Shown here one piece after another: positions 22,582 to 31,322 of a stretch of DNA of 64,000 nt (position 1 is the first letter of the stretch; the number at the start of each line of letters is the position of its first letter). The translations under genes were made by a program, and so were the position numbers. The notes below the pieces were generated by a model. That model did not search any database. It was not told the origin of the DNA and saw only the letters and a list, made by a program, of their open reading frames with translations. The stretch spans positions 1 through 64,000 of the IMG/VR virus record IMGVR_UViG_3300021142_000012, one strand, 5' to 3'. Source of the DNA: a virus.

Positions 22582-23040
22582 ATGAGAATGATTGATGTTG
22601 ATTCAAGTTTGTTAGACGAAGGTGCTATAGGACAAATAGCTGCTGGGCAAACTGCTCCTCAAGAAGATCCAACAGTAGTTGATCTTAAGCAGCTATTAAC
22701 AACCGAGCAAGAACCTTGGAAGCAAAACTTAACTAAGTGGCGTATTCAATATTACTTAGATAACAAAAATGATCCAGAGAATCCAAGTATTCCATTAACC
22801 GGTCAAGGTCAGCGTAAACCAGTTGTTGATTCAATGACATGGATCAAACAAAATCCAACTCTTATACAACGTGGACTAGTACCAAATGATGCACTACCTC
22901 CAGAAGCACAACAGCCCGGTGTAGTTGATCAAATTAAGAGCGGTGCTAGTGCTATTGGTAATGCAGTTAAAGGTATATTCAAAGAAAGTACTGAATTAGA
23001 TCAACTTAAAGAACTAACAAGTAAAATTTTAAAAGGTTAA
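22582..23040 (+). CDS. Unknown protein sharing C-terminal tail with the upstream gene
   Basis: 152 residues opening MRMIDVDSSLLDE (L-x-E site). The middle holds WKQNLTKWRIQYYLDNKNDP, then a short Gly/Ala hydrophobic segment (SGASAIGNAVKGIF). The C-terminal 18 residues ESTELDQLKELTSKILKG match the tail of the preceding gene. A shared tail on two neighbouring proteins suggests binding to one partner, for example the capsid core or portal. Function unknown. Confidence 0.6.
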   Translation: MRMIDVDSSLLDEGAIGQIAAGQTAPQEDPTVVDLKQLLTTEQEPWKQNLTKWRIQYYLDNKNDPENPSIPLTGQGQRKPVVDSMTWIKQNPTLIQRGLVPNDALPPEAQQPGVVDQIKSGASAIGNAVKGIFKESTELDQLKELTSKILKG

Positions 23041-23044
23041 TACC

Positions 23045-23818
23045 ATGGACATGAAGCGCATATTGCAAGCGTTTGATGGTGTTGCTGAAAAACCTAAAGC
23101 ACAAGCAGGAGATATGGCTAAGTTTTTAGCCATTGTTGACTCAGCTGTTAAAGAACCCCAATCAGAAACTCTTAATGAAGGAAAAAATCCTCATAAGGTA
23201 GCATTGCCTGTACAAATGGCAATGCAACATTATCAACAAGCACCTGTAGAGAAAAAAAGAATTATTGGATCTGGTATACTAAACAAATATGTTACAGATG
23301 TAGAAGATCGTATATCTGAAGAACTACAACAACAGCAACAACGTAAACGTCAACTAGTTAATCAGTATGCACAAACTATTGCAGAACGTGTCTTAATGCG
23401 TGAAGGCAAAGAAACAGCTCTTGATAAATTCCGTAAAGGTGCAGACGAGCGTAAAGCAAAACACGATAAAATCGAAACAGATCGTAAAGCTGCGGCAGCG
23501 CAGGGCAAGACAGATGTTAAGGGTGCGATTGATCGCTTAGAAAAAAATCTTTCAGAAAATGAACATCATAGTCCAGAAGATTTAGGTAGTGCTGATGCAT
23601 ACTACGGTCGTCCTGCAGATCATAGAAAACATAATTTAGATGATCACGAACACATTCGTGCTTACTACCATGGCTATCGCAGCGGCGAAGATGCACATCA
23701 TCCAGATAACTATAATGAAAGCCTACGCACTGACAATCCGTGCTGGAAAGGTTACAAACCAGTAGGTACTAAAAAGAAGGGCGGCAAGACAGTACCTAAC
23801 TGTGTGCCAAAGGAATAA
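23045..23818 (+). CDS. Gln/Lys-rich protein ending in CWKGYKPVG...NCVP motif
   Basis: 257 residues opening MDMKRILQAFDGVAE. A long Gln/Arg/Lys helix occupies about 85-160, then a His/Asp/Tyr-rich part (DHEHIRAYYHGYRSGEDAHH). The end has NPCWKGYKPVGTKKKGG then TVPNCVPKE, a Cys-pair tail that I associate with several virion-linked proteins of marine T4-like phages. It may be a small metal- or disulfide-stabilised cap. Role unknown; placement suggests an internal or head-associated protein. Confidence 0.6.
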   Translation: MDMKRILQAFDGVAEKPKAQAGDMAKFLAIVDSAVKEPQSETLNEGKNPHKVALPVQMAMQHYQQAPVEKKRIIGSGILNKYVTDVEDRISEELQQQQQRKRQLVNQYAQTIAERVLMREGKETALDKFRKGADERKAKHDKIETDRKAAAAQGKTDVKGAIDRLEKNLSENEHHSPEDLGSADAYYGRPADHRKHNLDDHEHIRAYYHGYRSGEDAHHPDNYNESLRTDNPCWKGYKPVGTKKKGGKTVPNCVPKE

Positions 23819-23820
23819 AA

Positions 23821-25755
23821 ATGGATTTAAAATCATTAATAGCTAAAATGGATGCTATCGAGCAGTTAGACGAAAGATGGCAAGACCGTAGTAAACTAAA
23901 TTTAGATGCTGTACAGCAAGCAGTTGGTAATAATCAAGATACACAAAGTCGTTATGCTACTCTAGCTAAACTAGCCAGTGATAATGGGTTACCAGGATTG
24001 TATGATCCTGTAGAAGGCGGGTACGTTGATAATAAAGGTGGATCGCATATGACTGCACCATCAGATGTTGACGTACAACTATCTAGTTTAGGTCTACTAC
24101 CAAACAAGGCATCAACATCAACAATGCTCGGTCGTTTAAATCCGTTTGGCGACTCAAGCTCTTCTCGCGATGCACAGCTACAAGCTGCTAGCCAAGATTA
24201 CAATAAACAGCGTACTGCTGGTCTGGCACATGATGCAACTATTGATAAAGTTCAGAGTCTAATGGATAAGTTAGCAGCCGCTAAGGCAGCACATCCAGTA
24301 GGAGATACACCACCGACAGCAACACCAACTGTACAAGCTGGTAAAACTATTACTATCGGTGATGGTGTTACTATATCTCTACAAGGTGATAAACTTATTG
24401 CTAAACAGAAGGACGGAAAAACTGCCGAAGTACCTTGGGCATCAGCAGAACCTACTCTTAAGGCTCTTCTAGGTGCTGATGGTGTTACACAGTTACAACA
24501 AAAATTAAAAGAGTCTCGTAGTATTTCAGAAGATCTAGTTGAGTCATTTGGTTACACAACAGAATCAGAAGCAACACTAGGACAACAAGCCGCAGTAGGT
24601 GCAGGTACTTACGCAGGTATCAAAGGCATTGGCAAAGCATTAGGCAAAGTAGTTCCTGGTGCTGGTGCAGCATTTGGTGCAGCTGATGCTTATAATCGTT
24701 ATAAGAGTGGTGACTATCTTGGTGCCGGCCTTGCTGGGCTAAGTGGTGCACTAAGTTTAATCCCAGGTGTAGGTTGGATTCCGGCACTGGCAATTGATGC
24801 ATTTAACTTTGGTCGAGATATGACTAGTGGACCTAAAGCTAGCCCCGAAGCTGCCGAGAAACATCCACAACCAGGTGGTTCTATTGCAAAATTGCAGAAA
24901 ATGATTGGTACAGAACCAGATGGTATTTGGGGACCAAAATCTACAGAAGCACTTAAACAGTGGCAAACACAAAAAGGAATTACTGTTGACGGTATTCCTG
25001 GTCCAGAAACATTCAATGCTGCTGGCATACAACTAGCAGAAGGTATGGTTCCACGTACTACAGCTGAATTAATTAAAGAAACACAAGAACGTTTAGAAGA
25101 ATTAGAAAATCCAGATCCATTATTATTCTTATTAGAAGATGGCAGACTAATTGCTGTTCGTTCCGATAATGAGATTATTGAAATCGACGAAGGTACTGCT
25201 GGCACTCTTTTCAATCTTGGTAAAGATGCTTTTAAAGGAATTAAGAATTTGGCTAGAGGAGCACGTGCAGGGTTCAAAGCTCCTAGTTCAGCAAGAGTCG
25301 GTGCATTGAAAGGTGTTGCCGGTGCTGGCGCTAAAGCAGGAAAGTTCGCTAAACTAAACCCAGGTAAAACTGCGGCTGTAGCCGGACTAGGCGGTTTAGG
25401 TGCTGGTTATGAGTTGGGCGGTAGCGATAGTGACGATTCAGAAACTATTGCACATAATGCTAGTGGTAGTGGTTCAGAACAGGCAGCGGCACCCGCACAG
25501 CCTTCCGCAGAAGAAATTGCAGCCGCAAAAGAATTACAGCAAGCTATTACTGATATGAAGGCATTAGATCCACAAAGTCAAGATAAAGAAATCCAATTTA
25601 CTGCTAAACAAGCAGAAGCTGAATTGGCTCCATACTTGCCATTCTTAGATAGTAATCAAGCAGGTAAAGAATCTAATTCAACAAGCTCAATAAATAGTGC
25701 AAATTCTACACTCAAGGACGTTAGTGCTGCCGTAGGCAAAGCTATTAATAAGTAA
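23821..25755 (+). CDS. Peptidoglycan-binding protein with Gly-rich hydrophobic domains
   Basis: 644 residues opening MDLKSLIAKMDAIEQLDE (L-x-E site). About 260-340 hold Gly/Ala-rich hydrophobic stretches (YAGIKGIGKALGKVVPGAG, then LGAGLAGLSGALSLIPGVGW) like membrane-inserting hairpins of pore-forming proteins. Residues about 358-400 are a PG_binding_1 repeat (LQKMIGTEPDGIWGPKSTEA ... GITVDGIPGPETFNAAG). A second Gly/Ala-rich stretch lies at about 485-540. No catalytic domain is visible. A targeting-like start plus wall-binding and membrane-active parts fits a packaged protein that helps DNA cross the envelope, but this is inference. Confidence 0.65.
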   Translation: MDLKSLIAKMDAIEQLDERWQDRSKLNLDAVQQAVGNNQDTQSRYATLAKLASDNGLPGLYDPVEGGYVDNKGGSHMTAPSDVDVQLSSLGLLPNKASTSTMLGRLNPFGDSSSSRDAQLQAASQDYNKQRTAGLAHDATIDKVQSLMDKLAAAKAAHPVGDTPPTATPTVQAGKTITIGDGVTISLQGDKLIAKQKDGKTAEVPWASAEPTLKALLGADGVTQLQQKLKESRSISEDLVESFGYTTESEATLGQQAAVGAGTYAGIKGIGKALGKVVPGAGAAFGAADAYNRYKSGDYLGAGLAGLSGALSLIPGVGWIPALAIDAFNFGRDMTSGPKASPEAAEKHPQPGGSIAKLQKMIGTEPDGIWGPKSTEALKQWQTQKGITVDGIPGPETFNAAGIQLAEGMVPRTTAELIKETQERLEELENPDPLLFLLEDGRLIAVRSDNEIIEIDEGTAGTLFNLGKDAFKGIKNLARGARAGFKAPSSARVGALKGVAGAGAKAGKFAKLNPGKTAAVAGLGGLGAGYELGGSDSDDSETIAHNASGSGSEQAAAPAQPSAEEIAAAKELQQAITDMKALDPQSQDKEIQFTAKQAEAELAPYLPFLDSNQAGKESNSTSSINSANSTLKDVSAAVGKAINK

Positions 25756-25759
25756 TACA

Positions 25760-25785
25760 AAATGGCAGATTTATTTCTGCCATTT
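25760..25785. terminator. Symmetric hairpin terminator
   Basis: AAATGGCAG and CTGCCATTT form a perfect 9-bp stem with an 8-base loop just after the stop of the 644-residue gene. The A's before and T's after make it look bidirectional; the U-tract is short. Confidence 0.7.
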
Positions 25786-25798
25786 CCACCTCTAAAAT

Positions 25799-25827
25799 TT
25801 GACAATACAAGATAATTAAAGTACAAT
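25799..25827 (+). promoter_or_regulatory. Sigma70-type promoter of the dsbA-like gene
   Basis: TTGACA (25799-25804), 17-bp spacer, TACAAT (25822-25827). The start point would be near 25834, with AAGGAG and ATG just downstream. Confidence 0.8.
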
Positions 25828-25849
25828 AGGCAAATAGAAGGAGAATTTA

Positions 25850-26104
25850 ATGTCACGATCATACGGTCCAGAAGAAAAGGCAAAGTTAGAAAGATTAATC
25901 ACTGAAGGTTCAACAGTGCTACGTGAAGTAGAAGATCTATCAGAAGGCTTAAAAGAAACAGTTAAGGCAGTTGCAGAAGAGTTACAAATCAAACCATCAG
26001 TAATTAACAAAGCTATTAAGATTGCACATAAAGGCGATTGGGCTAGTCATAATGAAGATTGGGAAGAGATTCAAGCTATACTTGACATTACTAAACGTAT
26101 CTAG
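25850..26104 (+). CDS. dsbA: DsbA-like double-strand DNA-binding protein
   Basis: 84 residues. The C-terminal two thirds (VKAVAEELQIKPSVINKAI ... HKGDWASHNEDWEEIQAILD) align in pattern with T4 DsbA (RAKDELGVDGKMFNRLLAL ... HKDNRDVFEAETEEVVELYD). T4 DsbA binds double-stranded DNA and modulates late transcription; a similar role with the ATAAATA promoters is plausible. It is preceded by its own sigma70 promoter and its 3' end contains the -35 box of the polymerase promoter. Confidence 0.65.
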   Translation: MSRSYGPEEKAKLERLITEGSTVLREVEDLSEGLKETVKAVAEELQIKPSVINKAIKIAHKGDWASHNEDWEEIQAILDITKRI

Positions 26105-26110
26105 TATAGT
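26082..26110 (+). promoter_or_regulatory. Sigma70-type promoter of gene 43
   Basis: TTGACA (26082-26087), 17-bp spacer, TATAGT (26105-26110). The -35 lies inside the end of the dsbA-like gene. The predicted leader to the polymerase ATG is about 70 bases, long enough for translational control as known for T4 gene 43. Confidence 0.75.
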
Positions 26111-26187
26111 TTTAAAAAGAAAGGTCAGCTGGCCACAAACAGCATACAGGTATATGCAAGCCCTAAATTGCATGGAGAAGAAGATAT

Positions 26188-28854
26188 ATGTCTTATGTAG
26201 ACGCATGGTTTGATCGCGAAAATGATATCATTCGAGTGGTCGAGCGTAATAAAAAACAAGAACGTGAATTCCGTGACATTCCTGTCAAGCACACGTTTTA
26301 TGTAAAAGATCCACGAGGAAAGCATCAGTCGATCTATAGCGAGCCTGTTCAACGGATCGTTTGTAAGAATACCAAAGAGCTTCGCAAAGAAATGGCTATC
26401 AATTCTGGTAAGCAATTATACGAAGCCGATATCAATCCTATTTTTGTAACACTCAGTGAAAACTATCTTAATCAAGATCCTCCTAAGCTAAACACAGCAT
26501 TTTTCGATATTGAGGTAGACTTTGATCCAGAACGTGGCTATGCGTCACCCGATGATGCATTCATGCCAATTACTGCCATTGCTGTCTACCTACAATGGAT
26601 GCAAACTATGATATGTCTAGCTGTACCTCCAAAAACATTAACTATGGAGGAAGCTAAAGAACAGGTCAAAGAATTCGATAATGTAATGCTGTATGCAACA
26701 GAAGCAGAAATGCTAGATGTGTTTTTAGATTTAATTAAAGATGCTGACGTTATTAGTGGTTGGAACTCCGAAGGGTTTGACGTACCTTATACAGTTAATC
26801 GTGTAACTAAAGCTCTAAGTAAAGATGATACTAGACGGTTTTGCCTATTTGATCAATTTCCAAAAAGACGCGAATATGAAAAATATGGTCGACAATCAGT
26901 TACCTATGATTTTGTAGGTCGTGTTCACATAGATAGTTTAGAGCTGTATCGTAAATACACCTACGAAGAACGCCATTCGTATCGATTAGATGCTATTGCC
27001 GAATATGAATTAGGGCAACGTAAGACACAGTACGAAGGCACATTGGATCAGTTATATAATAATGATTTTAAAACATTCGTTGAGTATAATATCAATGACT
27101 GCCAACTGCTCGAGGATCTCGATAAGAAACTTAAATTTATCGACCTTGCTAACACACTAGCACACGAAAACACAGTGCTACTACAGACAACAATGGGTGC
27201 GGTAGCTGTTACAGAACAAGCTATTATTAATGAAGCACATCGTAGAAATATGATTGTGCCCAATCGCACTAAGATGGATGAACGCGAAGATACTCAAGCG
27301 GCTGGAGCCTATGTTGCTCATCCTAAAGAAGGACTACAAGATTGGATCGGATCTCTAGATATTAACTCACTATATCCTAGTGCGATTAGAGCACTTAACA
27401 TGGGGCCGGAGACTATTGTAGGACAGCTTCGTCCAATCCGAACTAAAGAATTTATTGAAAATCAAATGGCTAAAAGTAAAAGTTTTGCGGCTGCTTGGGA
27501 AGGTAAGTTCGGCACAGACGAATATGAAGCTGTAATGAATCAAGAAATTGGCACAGACATTACAATTGATTGGGAAAACGGTGATAGTGATATACTAAGT
27601 GCCGCAGAAGTCTATAGACTTATATTTGAAAGTAATCAACCTTGGATGTTGAGTGCTAATGGTACTATCTTTACACACGAGACAGAAGGTATTATTCCAG
27701 GGCTACTAAAACGTTGGTATGCTGAACGTAAAGAGATGCAGGCCAAACTCAAGGAGGCTATAAATGCTGGAAATAAAATTGAAGAAGAATATTGGGATAA
27801 ACGCCAATTGGTTAAAAAGATTAACCTCAATTCGCTTTACGGCGCCATCCTCAATCCTGGCTGTCGCTTTTTTGATAAGCGTATTGGCCAATCTACAACT
27901 CTTACTGGGCGTCAAATTGCCAAACACATGGCTTCTAAAGTCAATGAAATCATCACTGGTGAATACAATCACGTCGGAAAAGCAGTCATCTACGGTGATA
28001 CAGACTCCTGTTATTTTAGCGCCTACAAAACCCTTAAGAAAGAAATAGACAGTGGTGCCATTCCTTGGACGAAGGAAACTGTTATACAACTATATGATCA
28101 AATCGGTGAAGAGGTTAATCAAACCTTTCCGCAGTTTATGTTAGATGCGTTCCATGTACCAAAGGCCCGCGGTGAAGTTATTAAAGCTGGACGAGAAATT
28201 GTAGCATCAAAAGGCTTGTTCATTACTAAGAAACGATATGCTGTTCTCTATTACGATAAGGAAGGCAAGCGTGTAGACGTAGATGGTAAACCAGGTAAGA
28301 TCAAAGCCATGGGTCTAGACCTTAAGCGCAGTGATACTCCGGAGTTTATCCAAAACTTCTTAAGTGATGTACTCGAAATGGTTCTTATGGGTAAGCCCGA
28401 ACAAGAAGTACTAGATCATATTAGCGAATTCCGTATTAGATTCAAAGCTCGCCCAGGCTGGGAAAAAGGCTCGCCAAAGCGTGCTAACAATATCACAGAA
28501 TACGAAGCTAAGGAAAAGAAACAAGGTAAAGCCAATATGCCCGGACATGTCCGTGCAAGCATCAATTGGATGACATTAAAGCGAATGTTCGATGACAAGT
28601 ATTCAATGAATATTACAGACGGACAAAAGGTTATTGTTTGTAAGCTCAAGCCCAATCCTTTAGAATTTACCTCAGTGGCGTATCCAGTAGACGAATTGAG
28701 ACTACCGCAGTGGTTCAAAGACTTACCATTTGATCATTCTGAAATGGAGCAGACTATTATTGATAATAAATTAGATAATCTTATTGGAGTACTTCATTGG
28801 GATATTACCTCAACAGAAGAAAAGAATACTTTTAATAGTTTATTTGAGTTTTAA
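26188..28854 (+). CDS. 43: DNA polymerase, family B (gp43-type)
   Basis: 888 residues, like T4 gp43 (898). Proofreading exonuclease: FFDIEVDFD (Asp 107, Glu 109), SGWNSEGFDVPY and YNINDCQLLED. Polymerase: motif A LDINSLYPS (about 390), motif B KKINLNSLYG (about 543) and motif C YGDTDS (about 603). KKRYAV follows. The C-terminus KNTFNSLFEF resembles the clamp-binding tail of RB69/T4 polymerase. It is the replicative enzyme and neighbours the clamp gene. Very similar tails end DpdA (29640) and the nuclease (33095). Confidence 0.97.
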   Translation: MSYVDAWFDRENDIIRVVERNKKQEREFRDIPVKHTFYVKDPRGKHQSIYSEPVQRIVCKNTKELRKEMAINSGKQLYEADINPIFVTLSENYLNQDPPKLNTAFFDIEVDFDPERGYASPDDAFMPITAIAVYLQWMQTMICLAVPPKTLTMEEAKEQVKEFDNVMLYATEAEMLDVFLDLIKDADVISGWNSEGFDVPYTVNRVTKALSKDDTRRFCLFDQFPKRREYEKYGRQSVTYDFVGRVHIDSLELYRKYTYEERHSYRLDAIAEYELGQRKTQYEGTLDQLYNNDFKTFVEYNINDCQLLEDLDKKLKFIDLANTLAHENTVLLQTTMGAVAVTEQAIINEAHRRNMIVPNRTKMDEREDTQAAGAYVAHPKEGLQDWIGSLDINSLYPSAIRALNMGPETIVGQLRPIRTKEFIENQMAKSKSFAAAWEGKFGTDEYEAVMNQEIGTDITIDWENGDSDILSAAEVYRLIFESNQPWMLSANGTIFTHETEGIIPGLLKRWYAERKEMQAKLKEAINAGNKIEEEYWDKRQLVKKINLNSLYGAILNPGCRFFDKRIGQSTTLTGRQIAKHMASKVNEIITGEYNHVGKAVIYGDTDSCYFSAYKTLKKEIDSGAIPWTKETVIQLYDQIGEEVNQTFPQFMLDAFHVPKARGEVIKAGREIVASKGLFITKKRYAVLYYDKEGKRVDVDGKPGKIKAMGLDLKRSDTPEFIQNFLSDVLEMVLMGKPEQEVLDHISEFRIRFKARPGWEKGSPKRANNITEYEAKEKKQGKANMPGHVRASINWMTLKRMFDDKYSMNITDGQKVIVCKLKPNPLEFTSVAYPVDELRLPQWFKDLPFDHSEMEQTIIDNKLDNLIGVLHWDITSTEEKNTFNSLFEF

Positions 28855-28859
28855 ATTGC

Positions 28860-28888
28860 TTGACTTTATCCAAAAACCTAAATATAAT
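28860..28888 (+). promoter_or_regulatory. Sigma70-type promoter of gene 45
   Basis: TTGACT (28860-28865), 17-bp spacer, TATAAT (28883-28888). The start point near 28895 makes the ATG at 28897 unusable and supports the start at 28909. Confidence 0.8.
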
Positions 28889-28908
28889 CATACAACATGG
28901 AGAAACAT

Positions 28909-29640
28909 ATGAAAGATATATTACAAGACCTAGTAGCACATACACACTCACTAGGGTTTATTCCGCTAGTTAAAGTTTCTAGTACTGCATCAGCAACTGA
29001 TATCGAAGCTATGGCCGAAGATCGTTCAGTTATTGTACAGGCTAAAACAAATAGCCCAGTAGATGAGTTCGAAGGCGTATTTGGTATGCCTAACTTAAAC
29101 AAGTTAGATATTCATTTAAAGTGTCCAGAATATAAAGAAGATGCAAAGATTAGTATTGTTACAGCAGAACGTAACGGTGAAACTATTCCAACAGGTTTAC
29201 ATTTTGTAAATGCCGCAGGCGATTTTGAAAATAACTATCGTTTTATGAATACTGAAGTTATCAATGAAAAACTTCGTTCAGTTAAGATGCGTCAAGTACC
29301 TTGGGACATTGAGTTTGAACCAACTATTGCTAGTATTCAAAAATTACGCTTTCAAGCGGCGGCACACTCGGAAGAGACAGTGTTTGAAGTTAAGACAGAC
29401 GGTACTAATTTGATATTCAGCTTTGGCGATGCGTCAACACACGCTGGCTCATTTATTTTTGCATCGAATGTTGTTGGCAAATTGAAACAAACTTGGGCAT
29501 GGCCTGTTAATCAAGTTATGGCAATCTTAGCGTTAGCTGGCGACAAAACTATGCGTATTGCAGATGCAGGTGCTATGCAAATTAGTGTAAACAGTGGTTT
29601 AGCTGAGTACAACTATATTCTTCCAGCACAAAGCAAGTAA
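28909..29640 (+). CDS. 45: Sliding clamp (gp45-like)
   Basis: 243 residues. The start at 28909 is chosen over the in-frame ATG at 28897, because GGAG lies 6 bp before it and the promoter start point is near 28895. The protein shows the repeated beta-alpha-beta style of clamps (for example FEVKTDGTNLIFSFGD and MRIADAGAMQISVNSG) without catalytic motifs. It sits between gp43 and the DpdA-like gene, as in other T4-like phages where gp45 lies near the polymerase. Sequence is far from T4 gp45, so the call leans partly on context. It would tether polymerase and, in T4, activates late transcription. Confidence 0.7.
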   Translation: MKDILQDLVAHTHSLGFIPLVKVSSTASATDIEAMAEDRSVIVQAKTNSPVDEFEGVFGMPNLNKLDIHLKCPEYKEDAKISIVTAERNGETIPTGLHFVNAAGDFENNYRFMNTEVINEKLRSVKMRQVPWDIEFEPTIASIQKLRFQAAAHSEETVFEVKTDGTNLIFSFGDASTHAGSFIFASNVVGKLKQTWAWPVNQVMAILALAGDKTMRIADAGAMQISVNSGLAEYNYILPAQSK

Positions 29641-31322
29641 TGAATAAGAATCTAACTGCTACACAAAACGACTATGCCTTCTTTTTGCCGGCAACGTCTG
29701 GATTCTATAGTACTTTCATAGGCAAACAACGCTATAGTAACTATGTAGATCCTGCACGTATTCCTGCTAGTTTTACCAACGGCGTAGAAGGTTTGAACTA
29801 TCTAGAACCCGATAAAGGTATGTTTTATTTCGATCATTGTTTGTATTCGGCAGGACATGCTAACTTAGATTTGTCTAAGCCAGATGAAACCGAAGACATG
29901 TTTCGTAATAGAGATCGTACAACCAGTTGGGTATTAGGTGACTCTGGTGGTTTCCAGATCGGTAAAGGTGTGTGGGCAGGTGAATGGAAGGATCCGACCG
30001 GTCCAGAAGTGCTGGCTAAATTACAGGATTGTATTGCTAAGGGTGTTGAATTAATCCCAGTATACGATGCTAGCGGAACACAAAAAGTAGATAAGAACGG
30101 AAATCCAAAGTTTACTAAGTTTGATCATGTTAAAGATTATACTGCTAAATTAGAAGCCGCACAAAAGAAGCGTGAACAAGTATTAGCATGGATGGATGCA
30201 CTTATGGACTATGGCATGGTACTTGATATTCCAGCATGGGTAGAACGCAGTGAAGTCGGTAAGGCGGCAACCGGTATTGAAAGTTATGATCAAGCCGTAG
30301 AAGCAACCAAATACAACAATGAATACTTTATCAAGCATCGTACAGGTGCTTGCAAGTTCTTAAATGTGCTTCAAGGCGAAACACACACCCAAGCTGAAGA
30401 CTGGTATCAGAAAATGAAAGACTTTTGTGATCCTAAAGTCTATGGCGACAAGGCTTTTAATGGTTGGGCCATGGGTGGACAGAATATGTGTGACGTAGAA
30501 TTAGTTTTGAAAAGATTAGTGGCATTACGCTTTGACGGACTCCTTAAAAAGGGTCAACATGATTGGATGCACTTCCTGGGCACCTCTAAGTTAGAGTGGG
30601 CAACTTTATTAACTGACATACAACGTGCCGTAAGGAAATATCATAATGAAAACTTTACCATCTCTTTTGATTGCGCCTCACCGTTCCTTGCAACAGCAAA
30701 CGGTCAAATCTACATCAACACTGAAACAGAGCATAACGAAAAATGGGTCTACCGTATGCAGGCTAGCGCAGACGATAAAAAGTACGCACACGACACAAGA
30801 CTGTTTAAAGATGCAGTAATACAAGACAAATGGTTTGATAAGTTTGAATCTAGTCCTATTATCGATCAAGTGCAAATAAAAGATATCTGTATCTATGCGC
30901 CCGGCGACCTAAATAAGAATAGTAAAGAAGGTAAGACTAGTTGGGATAGTTTTAGCTATGCTATTATGATGGGACATAATGTGTGGATGCATATTAATGC
31001 TGTACAAGAAGCCAATCGTCAATATGATAAAGGTGTTTCTCCTGCTATGTTGATTCAAAGACTTACAGGAAAATTATTTAAAGATGTAGTAGATGAGATA
31101 TTCTCTATCAATGATAGGACTTTAGCTCTTGAAGCTGTCAACAAGTATCATAAATTTTTTGAAACTATTATTGGTACTAGAGGTGCAACAGGCAAAAAAC
31201 TCACTAATGCACATACCTATGCAGACGAACTTGACATTCCTCGAGTTGATTATAGTGATTTGAAACCTGTAAAAAAAGAAGAACCCGTAACTAACACATT
31301 TGACAGTTTATTTGAAGTATGA
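29640..31322 (+). CDS. dpdA: DpdA/TGT-like base-exchange enzyme (7-deazaguanine insertion)
   Basis: 560 residues. DSGGFQ (Asp 101) and FDCASPFLATANG (Asp 344) match the two catalytic aspartate motifs of tRNA-guanine transglycosylases (DSGGFQ; FDCVxPTRxARNG). GWAMGG and HFLGTS fit the intervening barrel strands. The zinc-binding Cys cluster of bacterial TGT is absent. Phage TGT relatives (DpdA) swap guanine for a 7-deazaguanine base in DNA, giving resistance to restriction. FolE, QueE and a QueD-like gene nearby support this. The C-terminus NTFDSLFEV nearly repeats the polymerase tail NTFNSLFEF, suggesting docking on the sliding clamp. TAATG overlap with gene 45. Confidence 0.82.
   Translation: MNKNLTATQNDYAFFLPATSGFYSTFIGKQRYSNYVDPARIPASFTNGVEGLNYLEPDKGMFYFDHCLYSAGHANLDLSKPDETEDMFRNRDRTTSWVLGDSGGFQIGKGVWAGEWKDPTGPEVLAKLQDCIAKGVELIPVYDASGTQKVDKNGNPKFTKFDHVKDYTAKLEAAQKKREQVLAWMDALMDYGMVLDIPAWVERSEVGKAATGIESYDQAVEATKYNNEYFIKHRTGACKFLNVLQGETHTQAEDWYQKMKDFCDPKVYGDKAFNGWAMGGQNMCDVELVLKRLVALRFDGLLKKGQHDWMHFLGTSKLEWATLLTDIQRAVRKYHNENFTISFDCASPFLATANGQIYINTETEHNEKWVYRMQASADDKKYAHDTRLFKDAVIQDKWFDKFESSPIIDQVQIKDICIYAPGDLNKNSKEGKTSWDSFSYAIMMGHNVWMHINAVQEANRQYDKGVSPAMLIQRLTGKLFKDVVDEIFSINDRTLALEAVNKYHKFFETIIGTRGATGKKLTNAHTYADELDIPRVDYSDLKPVKKEEPVTNTFDSLFEV

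Noticed and set aside
24714-25277. 187-codon minus-strand open frame within the peptidoglycan-binding gene
   Set aside because: Opposite to a well-supported gene with a recognisable domain; no ribosome site and low-complexity translation. A shadow of the plus-strand codon bias.
28897-28908. Earlier ATG for the sliding clamp
   Set aside because: It lies at the predicted transcript start, and the GGAG overlapping it is correctly spaced for the ATG at 28909.
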